From CBDFFW01 sp965246945 (GTDB taxonomy: Bacteria > Pseudomonadota > Alphaproteobacteria > UBA11073): DNA of 64,000 nt. Location: the NCBI GenBank assembly GCA_965246945.1, contig CBDFFW010000001.1, positions 1,116,001 through 1,180,000 of the forward strand. Reading direction: 5' to 3'. Numbering within the stretch: the stretch's first letter is position 1; the number at the start of each line of letters is the position of its first letter. Both the position numbers and the translations under genes were made by a program. This document shows, piece after piece, positions 52,584 to 60,454 of the stretch. The notes beneath the pieces are model-generated. The model saw only the letters and a program-made list of their open reading frames with translations. It searched no databases and had not been told where the DNA came from.

Positions 52584-52781
52584 TTAAGCCGCTACGCGCG
52601 TTTCAACTCGGCTATCTGGTGTCAGCTGGGCAATAATCCGGTCAATCCGGTCATTCACCGCTTGCCGGTAAGCATGATCATTGGCCGGTTGGGCAATTTC
52701 GGCAGTAGGCATGGCCAGCTGTATTTTTAATGTGGCAAGATCGGCTTTTAACGCCGCAATGGCTTCAGCAAGTTGATTCAT
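52584..52781 (-). CDS. small coiled-coil protein upstream of zapA (DUF4164-like)
   Basis: A 65-residue heptad-rich protein (LAEAIAALKADLATLKIQLA) with no membrane segment. In alphaproteobacteria a small coiled-coil (DUF4164) gene often precedes zapA; position and composition fit, but the sequence is too short to be sure. Confidence 0.6.
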   Translation of the reverse strand: MNQLAEAIAALKADLATLKIQLAMPTAEIAQPANDHAYRQAVNDRIDRIIAQLTPDSRVETRVAA

Positions 52782-52830
52782 GCAAGCATTTTAGGTTAAT
52801 CCAACCGTATGAACAACTATTGTTCTTTAG

Positions 52831-53604
52831 CTAAATTAATGCCCCAGCATTTCTGAGAATTTCGGTTGCTGCTACTGTTGGTTGACCATCGGCATCATAA
52901 AGCAACAAGCCTGGATGCATGATGGCAGGAGATTTACGGTCCTTTTGGGCGCGAATAATCACGCGTTTGGCTGGCACGCCTGGCTTTGGCCAAATGGGAA
53001 TAAACGTGATATTGCCAAAACCGGTTAGGGCAGCGATTAACTCGGGCAGCCGGTCGGCCCGATAAATAACGGTTAGCCAGCCGCCCTGTTTGAGCTGGCG
53101 GCGGCAGAAGCCGAGCCAGTCTTTTAATGGGATATCGGTTAAAAAAGCAGTGGCCCGTGTTGCATCCTGGGGTTGCGACGATTCGCTTTTGCTCAAATAG
53201 GGTGGGTTGGTCATTACCTGGTCAAACTGATTGCCAGGCAAAGTTGATTGTTTTTGCATAATATCGTTAGCAATAAACTGTATATCAAATTGATTTAAAA
53301 TGGCATTTTCTTGCGCCAAAGCGATCATCTCGCTTTGAATATCTATGCCGGTGATGCGCAGTTGCGGCAGCCGTGCCTGCAAACATAGGCTAGCAGTGCC
53401 TACCCCACAACCAACATCCAGTACCTGCGTCAGATCGGTTTCACGTGAAACTATTCCTATTTTAGGGTGCTTTTGGTTGCTTATGGGTGCAAAAGGTTGC
53501 ACAGCCGCCGCCAGCAAAACTGCATCCAAACCTGCCCGATAGCCAACAGCATTTTGTTTAATTTGCAGTCGCTCACCCAATAAATAATCTGTTTCAGTCA
53601 ACAT
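52831..53604 (-). CDS. TrmN6/YfiC-like methyltransferase
   Basis: About 257 residues from ATG 53604 (MLTETDYLLGERL). QVLDVGCGVGTASLCLQARL binds SAM and VMTNPPYLSK is the N6-adenine methyltransferase NPPY motif, as in tRNA1(Val) A37 methyltransferases. The upstream frame to 53697 has no family match. A segment near residues 40-60 (NQKHPKIGIVSRETDLTQ) is an extra loop before motif I; its VSRET is encoded by the parS-like palindrome. Confidence 0.8.
   Translation of the reverse strand: MLTETDYLLGERLQIKQNAVGYRAGLDAVLLAAAVQPFAPISNQKHPKIGIVSRETDLTQVLDVGCGVGTASLCLQARLPQLRITGIDIQSEMIALAQENAILNQFDIQFIANDIMQKQSTLPGNQFDQVMTNPPYLSKSESSQPQDATRATAFLTDIPLKDWLGFCRRQLKQGGWLTVIYRADRLPELIAALTGFGNITFIPIWPKPGVPAKRVIIRAQKDRKSPAIMHPGLLLYDADGQPTVAATEILRNAGALI
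53437..53452. promoter_or_regulatory. parS-like centromere site
   Basis: GGTTTCACGTGAAACT contains the 14-bp GTTTCACGTGAAAC palindrome and differs from the TGTTTCACGTGAAACA parS consensus only at the outer bases. ParB proteins bind such sites near oriC. It lies inside a coding sequence, as many parS sites do. Only one was found by eye in the window. Confidence 0.65.
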
Positions 53605-53762
53605 ATATTGTATTTTAACATAAAAGATGGATTTCATTACGCAAGTTATACTGTGCAAATTAACTGCAACAATTTTGTAACATGAAAGTTTTTGCAATAA
53701 GGCTGTAATACACAGAAAATGATATCAGGAATTACATCCTGCTGCCTTACTTAGGAGATACT

Positions 53763-54272
53763 ATGCAACCTTATACCATTAATCCTGCACAACGTCTTGC
53801 TCAAGCGGCTGGATTTGATCATGCTCATCAGCTACTTGCAGCTATTCACCATTTACCAAATGAAGCTCGGCCTTTTAAAGGTGCATTTGCTGCTTTAATT
53901 AAATCATTAGCAACACTAGAACAAATGAAGTTCGTTATAGTCGAAGGTAATATTTTCCTTGTTGGCTCTTCTGGTGAATTAAAAGCTTTGCAAGCAATTC
54001 CGGCTCAGATGGGTACACTTGCAGACGTTTTTAGCAAGCCAACGGCAGAAGGTACATTCTTAAAGGATTATTTAAATTTAGGTGGTTGGGTCAAGAATGC
54101 TGCTGCTACCATAGCTGCAAGTTCAGATCTTTTAGAAGGCATAAGCATAGGAACAGCGACAACCCCTGAATTTACGCAAGCAACGCTTGATGCTTTAAAA
54201 GGTGAGAAAGTGGAAGCAACATCTGCTTCTTATACAGTTGTTCCATCACCTTTAGCCTGCGCCTATGCATAG
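53763..54272 (+). CDS. hypothetical protein, orphan
   Basis: A 169-residue unrecognised protein with a strong TTAGGAGA ribosome site. It has no signal peptide or membrane helix. It is Ala-rich and helical in the first half (AQRLAQAAGFDHAHQLLAAI), with a FVIVEGNIFLVGSSGELKAL strand pair in the middle. It lies where accB would be expected, directly before accC, but shows no biotin-attachment MKM motif, so it is not AccB. The AT-rich composition differs from accC. Confidence 0.65.
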   Translation: MQPYTINPAQRLAQAAGFDHAHQLLAAIHHLPNEARPFKGAFAALIKSLATLEQMKFVIVEGNIFLVGSSGELKALQAIPAQMGTLADVFSKPTAEGTFLKDYLNLGGWVKNAAATIAASSDLLEGISIGTATTPEFTQATLDALKGEKVEATSASYTVVPSPLACAYA

Positions 54273-54323
54273 AATGCTTTTAGTTTGCTTCCATCTCTCT
54301 GCCTAACCCGCTAAAAGAGAGAT

Positions 54324-55700
54324 ATGTTTCAAAAGATTCTGATCGCCAATCGCGGTGAAGTGGCCTTGCGGATTCACCGCGCTTGCCGTGAATTAGGGAT
54401 TAAAACCGTGGCGGTGCATTCCACGGCCGATGCCAACGCCATGCATGTGCGGCTGGCTGATGAAAGCGTGTGCATTGGCCCGCCAGCTTCGAAAGAATCC
54501 TACCTGAATATGGCCGCGCTAATTTCGGCGGCCGAAATTACCGGCGCGGATGCCATTCACCCAGGCATCGGATTTTTATCTGAAAATGCCAAATTCGCGG
54601 AAATGGTGGAAGAACATGGGCTGATTTTTATCGGTCCAACGCCAGAACATATTCGTCTGATGGGCGATAAAGCGGTGGCCAAGAAAACCGTTTCGGGTTT
54701 GGGTCTGCCGGTTATTCAAGGTTCGGAAGGCGTGGTCGCTTCAGTGGAAGAGGCCAAACAGATTGCGGCCAAAGCCGGTTATCCGGTGCTGTTGAAAGCC
54801 AAAGCGGGCGGCGGCGGCAAGGGCATGAAAGCGGTGATGCAAGAATCCGAAATGGCAGAGGCTTTCAGCCTAGCCAGCGGCGAAGCCAAAGCCGCATTCG
54901 GCGATGGCGATTTGTATATGGAGCAATATCTGGTCAACCCGCGCCATATTGAAATTCAATTGCTCGGCGATATGCATGGCAATGTGGTGCATTTTGGAGA
55001 ACGCGATTGTTCTATCCAGCGCCGTCACCAAAAGGTGATTGAAGAGGGGCCATCGCCCATTTTATCACCGGAAGAACGGCAAAAGGTCGGGCAGCTTGCT
55101 GCCCGTACTGCTAAATTAATGGGTTATCGCGGCCTCGGCACAATCGAATTTCTATATGAAAACGGCCAGTTTTATTTCATGGAAATGAACACGCGGTTGC
55201 AGATTGAACATCCGGTCACCGAAATGATTACGGGCGTGGATTTGGTGCGCGAGCAGATTAAGGTCGCCGCCGGCATGCCGCTGCCATTTAAACAGGAAGA
55301 TATTAAAATTAGCGGCCATGCGATTGAATGCCGGTTGAATGCGGAAGACCCAGAAACCTTTATGCCAAGCCCTGGCAAAATTACCGATCTACATGCGCCA
55401 GGCGGGTTAGGCGTCCGGTTTGATAGCGCCGTTTATGCCGGTTACACTGTGCCACCTTATTATGATTCGATGATTGCCAAACTAATTGTGCATGGCAGCA
55501 ACCGTGTGGATTGCATGTTACGCCTCAAACGCGCCTTGGAAGAAACCGTGATTGACGGCGTGAAAACCACGTTGCCGCTGCACCTGCAAATCTTGCAAGA
55601 CCAGGATTTTATCGATGGTGATTACACGATTAAATGGTTGGAAGCATGGCTAGAAAAACGGCAACATTTAGCAGTCGCGACAAAAGAAGAAGCGGCTTAG
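54324..55700 (+). CDS. accC: acetyl-CoA carboxylase biotin carboxylase subunit
   Basis: A 458-residue biotin carboxylase. KILIANRGEVALRIHRACRE at the N-terminus, GGGGKGMKAV (ATP-grasp loop), EQYLVNPRHIEIQLLGD, FGERDCSIQRRHQKVIEE and MNTRLQIEHPVTE are all intact. It carboxylates biotin on AccB for fatty acid synthesis. accB is not adjacent, which is unusual. Confidence 0.96.
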   Translation: MFQKILIANRGEVALRIHRACRELGIKTVAVHSTADANAMHVRLADESVCIGPPASKESYLNMAALISAAEITGADAIHPGIGFLSENAKFAEMVEEHGLIFIGPTPEHIRLMGDKAVAKKTVSGLGLPVIQGSEGVVASVEEAKQIAAKAGYPVLLKAKAGGGGKGMKAVMQESEMAEAFSLASGEAKAAFGDGDLYMEQYLVNPRHIEIQLLGDMHGNVVHFGERDCSIQRRHQKVIEEGPSPILSPEERQKVGQLAARTAKLMGYRGLGTIEFLYENGQFYFMEMNTRLQIEHPVTEMITGVDLVREQIKVAAGMPLPFKQEDIKISGHAIECRLNAEDPETFMPSPGKITDLHAPGGLGVRFDSAVYAGYTVPPYYDSMIAKLIVHGSNRVDCMLRLKRALEETVIDGVKTTLPLHLQILQDQDFIDGDYTIKWLEAWLEKRQHLAVATKEEAA

Positions 55701-55711
55701 CATTGTCCTTA

Positions 55712-55745
55712 TTCTGAGGAGCCAAATAGTGGCGTCTCGAAGAAT
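55712..55745. repeat. half copy of a CCTCATCC-class repeat
   Basis: TTCTGAGGAGCCAAATAGTG followed by GCGTCTCGAAGAATG resembles the left half of the repeat in ileS (CCTGAGGAGC ... GCGTCTCGAAGGAT). The matching right half is missing. It lies between convergent accC and the ParE-type toxin. Confidence 0.5.
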
Positions 55746-55752
55746 GCGGTTT

Positions 55753-56010
55753 TTAATCTTCGTAAATATCTTTACGATGTTTAATGGCAATGATGATTAC
55801 TTGCTCGCCATCAATCCGGAATACGATGCGGTAATCACCCACGCGTAAACGCCGATGGCCTTTTAAGCTGTATTGGAGTGGTTTGCCAAAACCGATGGGG
55901 TCGGTGGTTAAACGTTCTTCAACTGCGCGTTTGATGCGTGTTCGCATCGTTTTAGGTAACGCTGGAATATCGTGATTAATTACAGCTTTCAGATAAGCGA
56001 TTTTATACAT
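55753..56010 (-). CDS. RelE/ParE-family toxin
   Basis: About 85 residues from ATG 56010 (MYKIAYLKAV). The RelE/ParE fold is visible: IPALPKTMRTRIKRAVEERL, GKPLQYSLKGHRRLRVGDYR and VFRIDGEQVIIIAIKHRKDI. The C-terminal KHRKDIYE is typical of RelE-like members. The ATG shares one base with the antitoxin TAA. Confidence 0.85.
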   Translation of the reverse strand: MYKIAYLKAVINHDIPALPKTMRTRIKRAVEERLTTDPIGFGKPLQYSLKGHRRLRVGDYRIVFRIDGEQVIIIAIKHRKDIYED

Positions 56011-56237
56011 TATTTCCAAGCATCAGCATGGCTGATATGCTTTGCATTCGGTTGATCTCGTTTATCCGCTAGTTTACTTAACGCCATATCTTCACGCCGT
56101 TCGAGCGCTTCAAACACCAATTCTTTAGCCAAGCCAGCCACTGTTTTTTGTTCCAGCGCTGCCAAATTTGCCAGCTGCGCCACAGAAGCAGCATCAAAAG
56201 TGAGGCCAATGCGGCGATATTCGGAATTATCTAACAT
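56010..56237 (-). CDS. RelB-type antitoxin
   Basis: A 75-residue partner of the ParE/RelE toxin. The N-terminus YRRIGLTFDAASVAQLANLA fits a ribbon-helix-helix-like DNA-binding fold, and the C-terminal KLADKRDQPNAKHISHADAW is the toxin-wrapping tail. The start ATG touches a 36-bp palindrome, so little or no leader is available. The only nearby ribosome-binding-like sequence is inside the palindrome. Confidence 0.75.
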   Translation of the reverse strand: MLDNSEYRRIGLTFDAASVAQLANLAALEQKTVAGLAKELVFEALERREDMALSKLADKRDQPNAKHISHADAWK

Positions 56238-56272
56238 TGTATAAGAGTAACAAAATTGTTACTCTTATACAA
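56237..56272. promoter_or_regulatory. 36-bp palindromic operator of the RelBE-type pair
   Basis: Two perfect 17-bp arms (TTGTATAAGAGTAACAA and its reverse complement) separated by 2 bp. The palindrome runs into the antitoxin ATG. Size and position fit an operator bound by antitoxin dimers; TATAAG inside it could also be a -10, so repression would be direct. Confidence 0.65.
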
Positions 56273-56280
56273 GTGACAAA

Positions 56281-56556
56281 CTAAGCAGCTTCAGCAGTAG
56301 GGGCAGCAATAGAAAAATTCTGCTCTGCGGCTGGTTTTGGCTCGGCAAAAGTTAAAGATGCAGCGGAGGCAGCCAATGACATTGTGGCAGCATTGACAAT
56401 CTGACGACCACCCAAGAATTCTTCGCTACCTTTGCTAAGTTGAATAGGGTTAACGCAAAATTGAGGTGCCAATGAATCTGCATCGGCAATAAATTTGGTT
56501 GGCTTCTGTACCCAAGTTACAGTTGCAAAATGTGCTGGTGGTGGCTGAATAAACAT
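56281..56556 (-). CDS. small hypothetical protein
   Basis: About 91 residues from ATG 56556, which has AAGGA 9 nt upstream. Not recognised. Ala/Pro-rich C-terminus (AEPKPAAEQNFSIAAPTAEA), no membrane segment. Composition is like the orphan at 24453; similarity beyond that is not clear. Confidence 0.5.
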   Translation of the reverse strand: MFIQPPPAHFATVTWVQKPTKFIADADSLAPQFCVNPIQLSKGSEEFLGGRQIVNAATMSLAASAASLTFAEPKPAAEQNFSIAAPTAEAA

Positions 56557-56654
56557 TGCTAAATCCTTAATGATGACTTTCTTGAACACATTTTCATCAA
56601 AATTCGGCCCTTATTGCAATAGTTACATATAATTTTTGTGTAAATTACTTGGAT

Positions 56655-58109
56655 TTAACCTTTTAACAGCTCTTGCAGCACGTCATTCACTATAGTTGGG
56701 TTGGCGGTGCCGCCAGTGGCTTTCATCATTTGGCCGACGAAAAAACCAAAGAGCTTGTCTTTACCGCTACGGAATTCGGTCACTTTATCCATATTGGCAT
56801 CAATGATTTTTTGCGCGGCGGCGCGGATTGCGGCTGGATCGCTATTTTGTTTAAGGCCTTTGCTTTCGACAATGGCTATTGCACCCTTGCCACTAGTCAG
56901 CATTTCGGCAAAAACATCTTTTGCAATTTTACCGCTGATGGTGCCATCGCCCATTAAATCTAGCAATTCACCAAAAGCGGCGGGGGTGATGGGGGAGGCG
57001 GACAGTGCCGTGCCGATTTTGTTCAAGGCGCCGAGCAATTCGGTGATCAACCAATTGGCCGCCTGTTTGGCATCCCGCTTATTGTTCATCAGTGCATCGA
57101 AATAAATCGCGCGTTCCGGTTCCGCCACCAGCACATCGGCATCATATGCGGAGAGGCCAAGGGCTATATAACGCGCTTTTTTTGCATCCGGCAATTCCGG
57201 CAAATCGGCTTTGATTTTTGCGATGAATGCATCTTCCAAAACTAGTGGCAGCAAATCGGGATCGGGGAAGTAACGGTAATCATGCGCTTCTTCCTTGCTG
57301 CGCAGTGAACGGGTTTCGCCTTTCACCGCATCAAACAAACGGGTTTCCTGCACCACGGTACCGCCGTCTTCAATCAGCTCAATCTGGCGTTCTACTTCAT
57401 AGGCAATTGCCTGGCCCATGAAACGGACCGAATTAACATTTTTCACTTCGCAGCGTGTGCCAAGTGCACCGCCTAGTTTGCGCACGGAAACGTTGATATC
57501 GCAGCGCATGCTACCTTCTTCCATATTACCGTCACAGGTACCAAGGTACAAAAGAATATTACGCAGCTTTTTGACATAAGCGGCGGCTTCGTCAGCGCTA
57601 CGCATATCAGGCTTGGAGACAATTTCCATCAGCGCAACACCGGAGCGGTTGAGATCGACAAAGGTTTTGCTGGGATGCTGATCGTGCAACGATTTACCGG
57701 CGTCTTGCTCCAGATGCAAACGTTCGATCCCAATATCTTTATTGCTGCCATCCGGCAGATCGATATTCAAAATGCCCTCGCCAACAATCGGATGTTGGAA
57801 TTGCGAGATTTGATAACCTTGCGGTAGATCGGGATAAAAATAATTTTTGCGTTCAAATACCGAACGTTTGTTGATTTTGGCATTGAGGCCCAGGCCGGTT
57901 TTCACCGCCTGCGCCACACAATATTCATTCAATACCGGCAGCATGCCAGGCATCGCCGCATCGACCAGTGACACATTTTCATTGGGGGTAGCGCCGTAAG
58001 TGGCAGGTGCACCGGAAAACAATTTGGAATTGGCAATCACCTGGGCATGCACTTCCAGCCCAATCACAATTTCCCATTCACCCGTCCGACCTTGTGCCAA
58101 TTGCGCCAT
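56655..58109 (-). CDS. gatB: Asp/Glu-tRNA amidotransferase subunit B
   Basis: 484 residues from ATG 58109 (MAQLAQGRTGEWEIVIGLEV). YFYPDLPQGYQISQFQHPIV, FVDLNRSGVALMEIVSKPDM and the C-terminal YqeY-like domain identify GatB, which helps convert misacylated Glu-tRNA(Gln) and Asp-tRNA(Asn). The open frame continues to 58268 with a Phe-rich low-complexity lead that is not part of the family. gatC and gatA are not adjacent. Confidence 0.95.
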   Translation of the reverse strand: MAQLAQGRTGEWEIVIGLEVHAQVIANSKLFSGAPATYGATPNENVSLVDAAMPGMLPVLNEYCVAQAVKTGLGLNAKINKRSVFERKNYFYPDLPQGYQISQFQHPIVGEGILNIDLPDGSNKDIGIERLHLEQDAGKSLHDQHPSKTFVDLNRSGVALMEIVSKPDMRSADEAAAYVKKLRNILLYLGTCDGNMEEGSMRCDINVSVRKLGGALGTRCEVKNVNSVRFMGQAIAYEVERQIELIEDGGTVVQETRLFDAVKGETRSLRSKEEAHDYRYFPDPDLLPLVLEDAFIAKIKADLPELPDAKKARYIALGLSAYDADVLVAEPERAIYFDALMNNKRDAKQAANWLITELLGALNKIGTALSASPITPAAFGELLDLMGDGTISGKIAKDVFAEMLTSGKGAIAIVESKGLKQNSDPAAIRAAAQKIIDANMDKVTEFRSGKDKLFGFFVGQMMKATGGTANPTIVNDVLQELLKG

Positions 58110-58218
58110 AATATCTTTGTAATCACAAAAAAATAATCTGCCAAGCGTTGAAAAGCTGAAAAAAATTGTGTTATGTGTACTTTCAAGTATTAAAATAAAA
58201 TTATTAAAGAGGAAGACA

Positions 58219-58459
58219 ATGAAAAAAAAATCTAAATAATATAAGAAGAAGAGATAAAAATTTTTCACAACGTGAAGCGAAAACTCATATTATTCGTTGT
58301 GATTTTGTACAAAAAGTTGCAATTGGAGAAAAAGATAAAGCTACAGCGATCAAAGTCTTGCGTGATCATGGTCTTACAAGGCAGCAAGCTAGACAGCTTT
58401 TAAAAGCACAAGGTGCAGTTAATAAAATTTATAACACAAATTACCAATTAGGAATATAG
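58219..58459 (+). pseudogene. small gene shifted by a poly-A tract
   Basis: AGAGGAAG precedes ATG 58219, which runs into nine A and stops after six codons. With eight A the frame opens into about 79 residues: NLNNIRRRDKNFSQREAKTH ... IGEKDKATAIKVLRDHGLTR, QQARQLLKAQGAVNKIYNTN and a TAG at 58457. The protein is basic, helical and unrecognised. Either one A was gained, or transcription slips on the A9 run and the gene is still expressed. It lies between gatB and an SDR pseudogene. Confidence 0.45.
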
Positions 58460-58492
58460 CATAAAATATGATGCAATCTTTGTTACTGAAGT

Positions 58493-59165
58493 CTACCAAT
58501 ATAGCCCCCCATCGATATTTAAAACAGTGCCAGTGATGTAGCTAGCTTCCGCGCTAGAAAGGCAACCGCTTGGGCCACTTCTGCAGCAGTGCCGAGGCGG
58601 TGCATGGCGATACCGGCCATGTAACCTGCCATCCGTTCGGCTGGAATGCGCGCGGCCATATCGGTCCAGGTGCGACGGCGTTGACGCGGATGTTATGCGG
58701 GGCAAGGGCCTTGGCCAGGCTTTTGGTCATCGCCAGCACCGCGCCTTTTGATGCGCCGTAAGCGATATCATGTGAACCGTTTTGGCCAGTCACCGAGCTC
58801 ATATTTACGATACTGCCAGGCAGTTGTTGGGCAATCAACGCTTTGGCAAATAATTGGCTCAGCAAAAATTGAGCGCGGGTGTTAACCGCGATGGTTTGAT
58901 CAAAATCAGCCGCCGTTAATTGATCCCACGCTTTAACCAGATAGATACCAGCGTTATTCACCAAAATTTGCGGCGGGCCGAATTGTTACAACACTTCGGC
59001 AAACGCTGCCGTGATTTGATTAGGATCGGCTAAATCACAGGCAATGGTTTCGTGATCACTGCTATTCAGATCAATCCCTATAATCTGATGGCCGGCCGCG
59101 GTTAAAGTCTGCTTAATCGCCAAACCAATGCCGCGGGCGGTGCCAGTAACCAATGCGAGTGTCAT
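58493..59165 (-). pseudogene. short-chain dehydrogenase, inactivated
   Basis: From ATG 59165 the minus strand reads LALVTGTARGIGLAIKQTL (NAD-binding TGxxxGIG). An in-frame TAA follows at 58986-58988, then ILVNNAGIYL and the catalytic SSVTGQ ... YGASKGAV motif. Two frame changes near 58670 and 58565 separate the C-terminus ITGTVLNIDGGLYW. One stop and two shifts make the gene non-functional. Confidence 0.85.
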
Positions 59166-59204
59166 ATACGTTTTGCATAGCTTAGCAGCAACAAAGTGCC
59201 AAGG

Positions 59205-60446
59205 CTATTGCAGCGCGGCGATCTGCTTGGACAGATGCGCCAAATCGATTGGCAGCAAACCCCAAGCACCTTTTTTCATGCCCGCCAAAATAAGGGTAAT
59301 TTGCTGGGCCGTGAATGGCAGTTGGCACAATGGCCCCAAGCATTGATCCCGCAACCAGGGCAGCACGGGGTTATGCGATTGAAAAAACGGGGTTAGCAAA
59401 TGGCTGAGCAGTTGATAATACTGCGAGCTGCCGCGGCGCTGCTGATCATATTGTTGAATGGCTTTAGCCATATCACTTTGTTGCTGCAAAGCCTGCACCA
59501 AAGCGCTGACATCCAATAAGGCCATATTGGCCCCTTGCCCCAATTGCGGGCTGGTGCCATGTGCGGCATCGCCCAACCAAACTAGGCGGCCGTGATAGTA
59601 GCGCTTTAAAGCAGCGTGATTATAACGGGCATAGGTTAGTTGATGGTGCTGAGTAAACTGCTGCATAATTTCACCTGCCAATGGCCAACGCTTTGCCACT
59701 TGCTGATGCCATGCGCTTAAATGGGTCTGCTGCCAAATGGGATAGGCGGCAGGCGGCATGCTCCAGAAAAAGGCAATTTCGGTGGTGCCATCGGCTTGGG
59801 GTTTACCGATAGGAAGCAAACCAATCATTTCACGCGCGGTATGATATTGCTGCCAAAGCGTATCGCTGGTTAGGCTGTTTGCAGGTAGTTGCGCGATACC
59901 CCAAATGGCGCCAAAGGGATATGGCTTGTTGCAAATGATTTGAGCATATTGGCGCTGCAAAGTGGAATAACTGCCACTGGCATCAATCACCAAATCAAAC
60001 GGGCCATATGTCTGATCATTTTGATCATAAAGATGAATGGTGGATGCCTGTAGATCACTTGCCCTTGTAATTTTGCAATCGGTTACCAGCGTTTTCAAAT
60101 AAGGTGCGGCCTTGGTTAATAATGCCGCAAACAAGCGGCCGCGATGGGTGCCCAGGCCGGTGATATGCGGATAGCCCAAACGCGCATATTGTAAGTCTAA
60201 AATAATGCCGCCGGTTTTAACATTGATGCCTAGCAACCGGTGAATAACGGCGCTTTCAGAATAAATCTTTTCCAATAAACCGAGCTCCGCCAGCACCCCT
60301 AAACCGGTAGGTTGTAACAATAAACCAGCACCTTTAGGCCCAAGTGTTTGGGCTTGTTCGAATAAAGTGATTTCCGCACCTTGCCGACCAAGCAGGGTGG
60401 TGGCCGCCAAGCCGCCGATCCCCGCGCCGATAATAGCAATCCGCAT
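59205..60446 (-). CDS. FAD-dependent monooxygenase (PHBH/UbiH fold)
   Basis: 413 residues from ATG 60446, 9 nt after the ileS stop. RIAIIGAGIGGLAATTLLGR binds FAD; LVIDASGSYSTLQRQ is the DG-type motif; WLGDAAHGTSPQLGQGANMA is the GD motif of aromatic hydroxylases. The substrate is unknown. A partial ring-hydroxylase or ubiquinone-type role is possible. It shares orientation with ileS and may be co-transcribed. Confidence 0.82.
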   Translation of the reverse strand: MRIAIIGAGIGGLAATTLLGRQGAEITLFEQAQTLGPKGAGLLLQPTGLGVLAELGLLEKIYSESAVIHRLLGINVKTGGIILDLQYARLGYPHITGLGTHRGRLFAALLTKAAPYLKTLVTDCKITRASDLQASTIHLYDQNDQTYGPFDLVIDASGSYSTLQRQYAQIICNKPYPFGAIWGIAQLPANSLTSDTLWQQYHTAREMIGLLPIGKPQADGTTEIAFFWSMPPAAYPIWQQTHLSAWHQQVAKRWPLAGEIMQQFTQHHQLTYARYNHAALKRYYHGRLVWLGDAAHGTSPQLGQGANMALLDVSALVQALQQQSDMAKAIQQYDQQRRGSSQYYQLLSHLLTPFFQSHNPVLPWLRDQCLGPLCQLPFTAQQITLILAGMKKGAWGLLPIDLAHLSKQIAALQ

Positions 60447-60454
60447 CGCTTTAT

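Noticed and set aside
53763..54272. Orphan before accC taken as AccB
   Set aside because: No MKM biotin motif and no Pro/Ala-rich linker followed by a biotinyl domain.
58110..58268. Upstream extension of gatB giving a Phe-rich, membrane-like N-terminus
   Set aside because: The family N-terminus starts at 58109; the extension is AT-rich intergenic DNA whose low-complexity Phe/Ile content reflects base composition.
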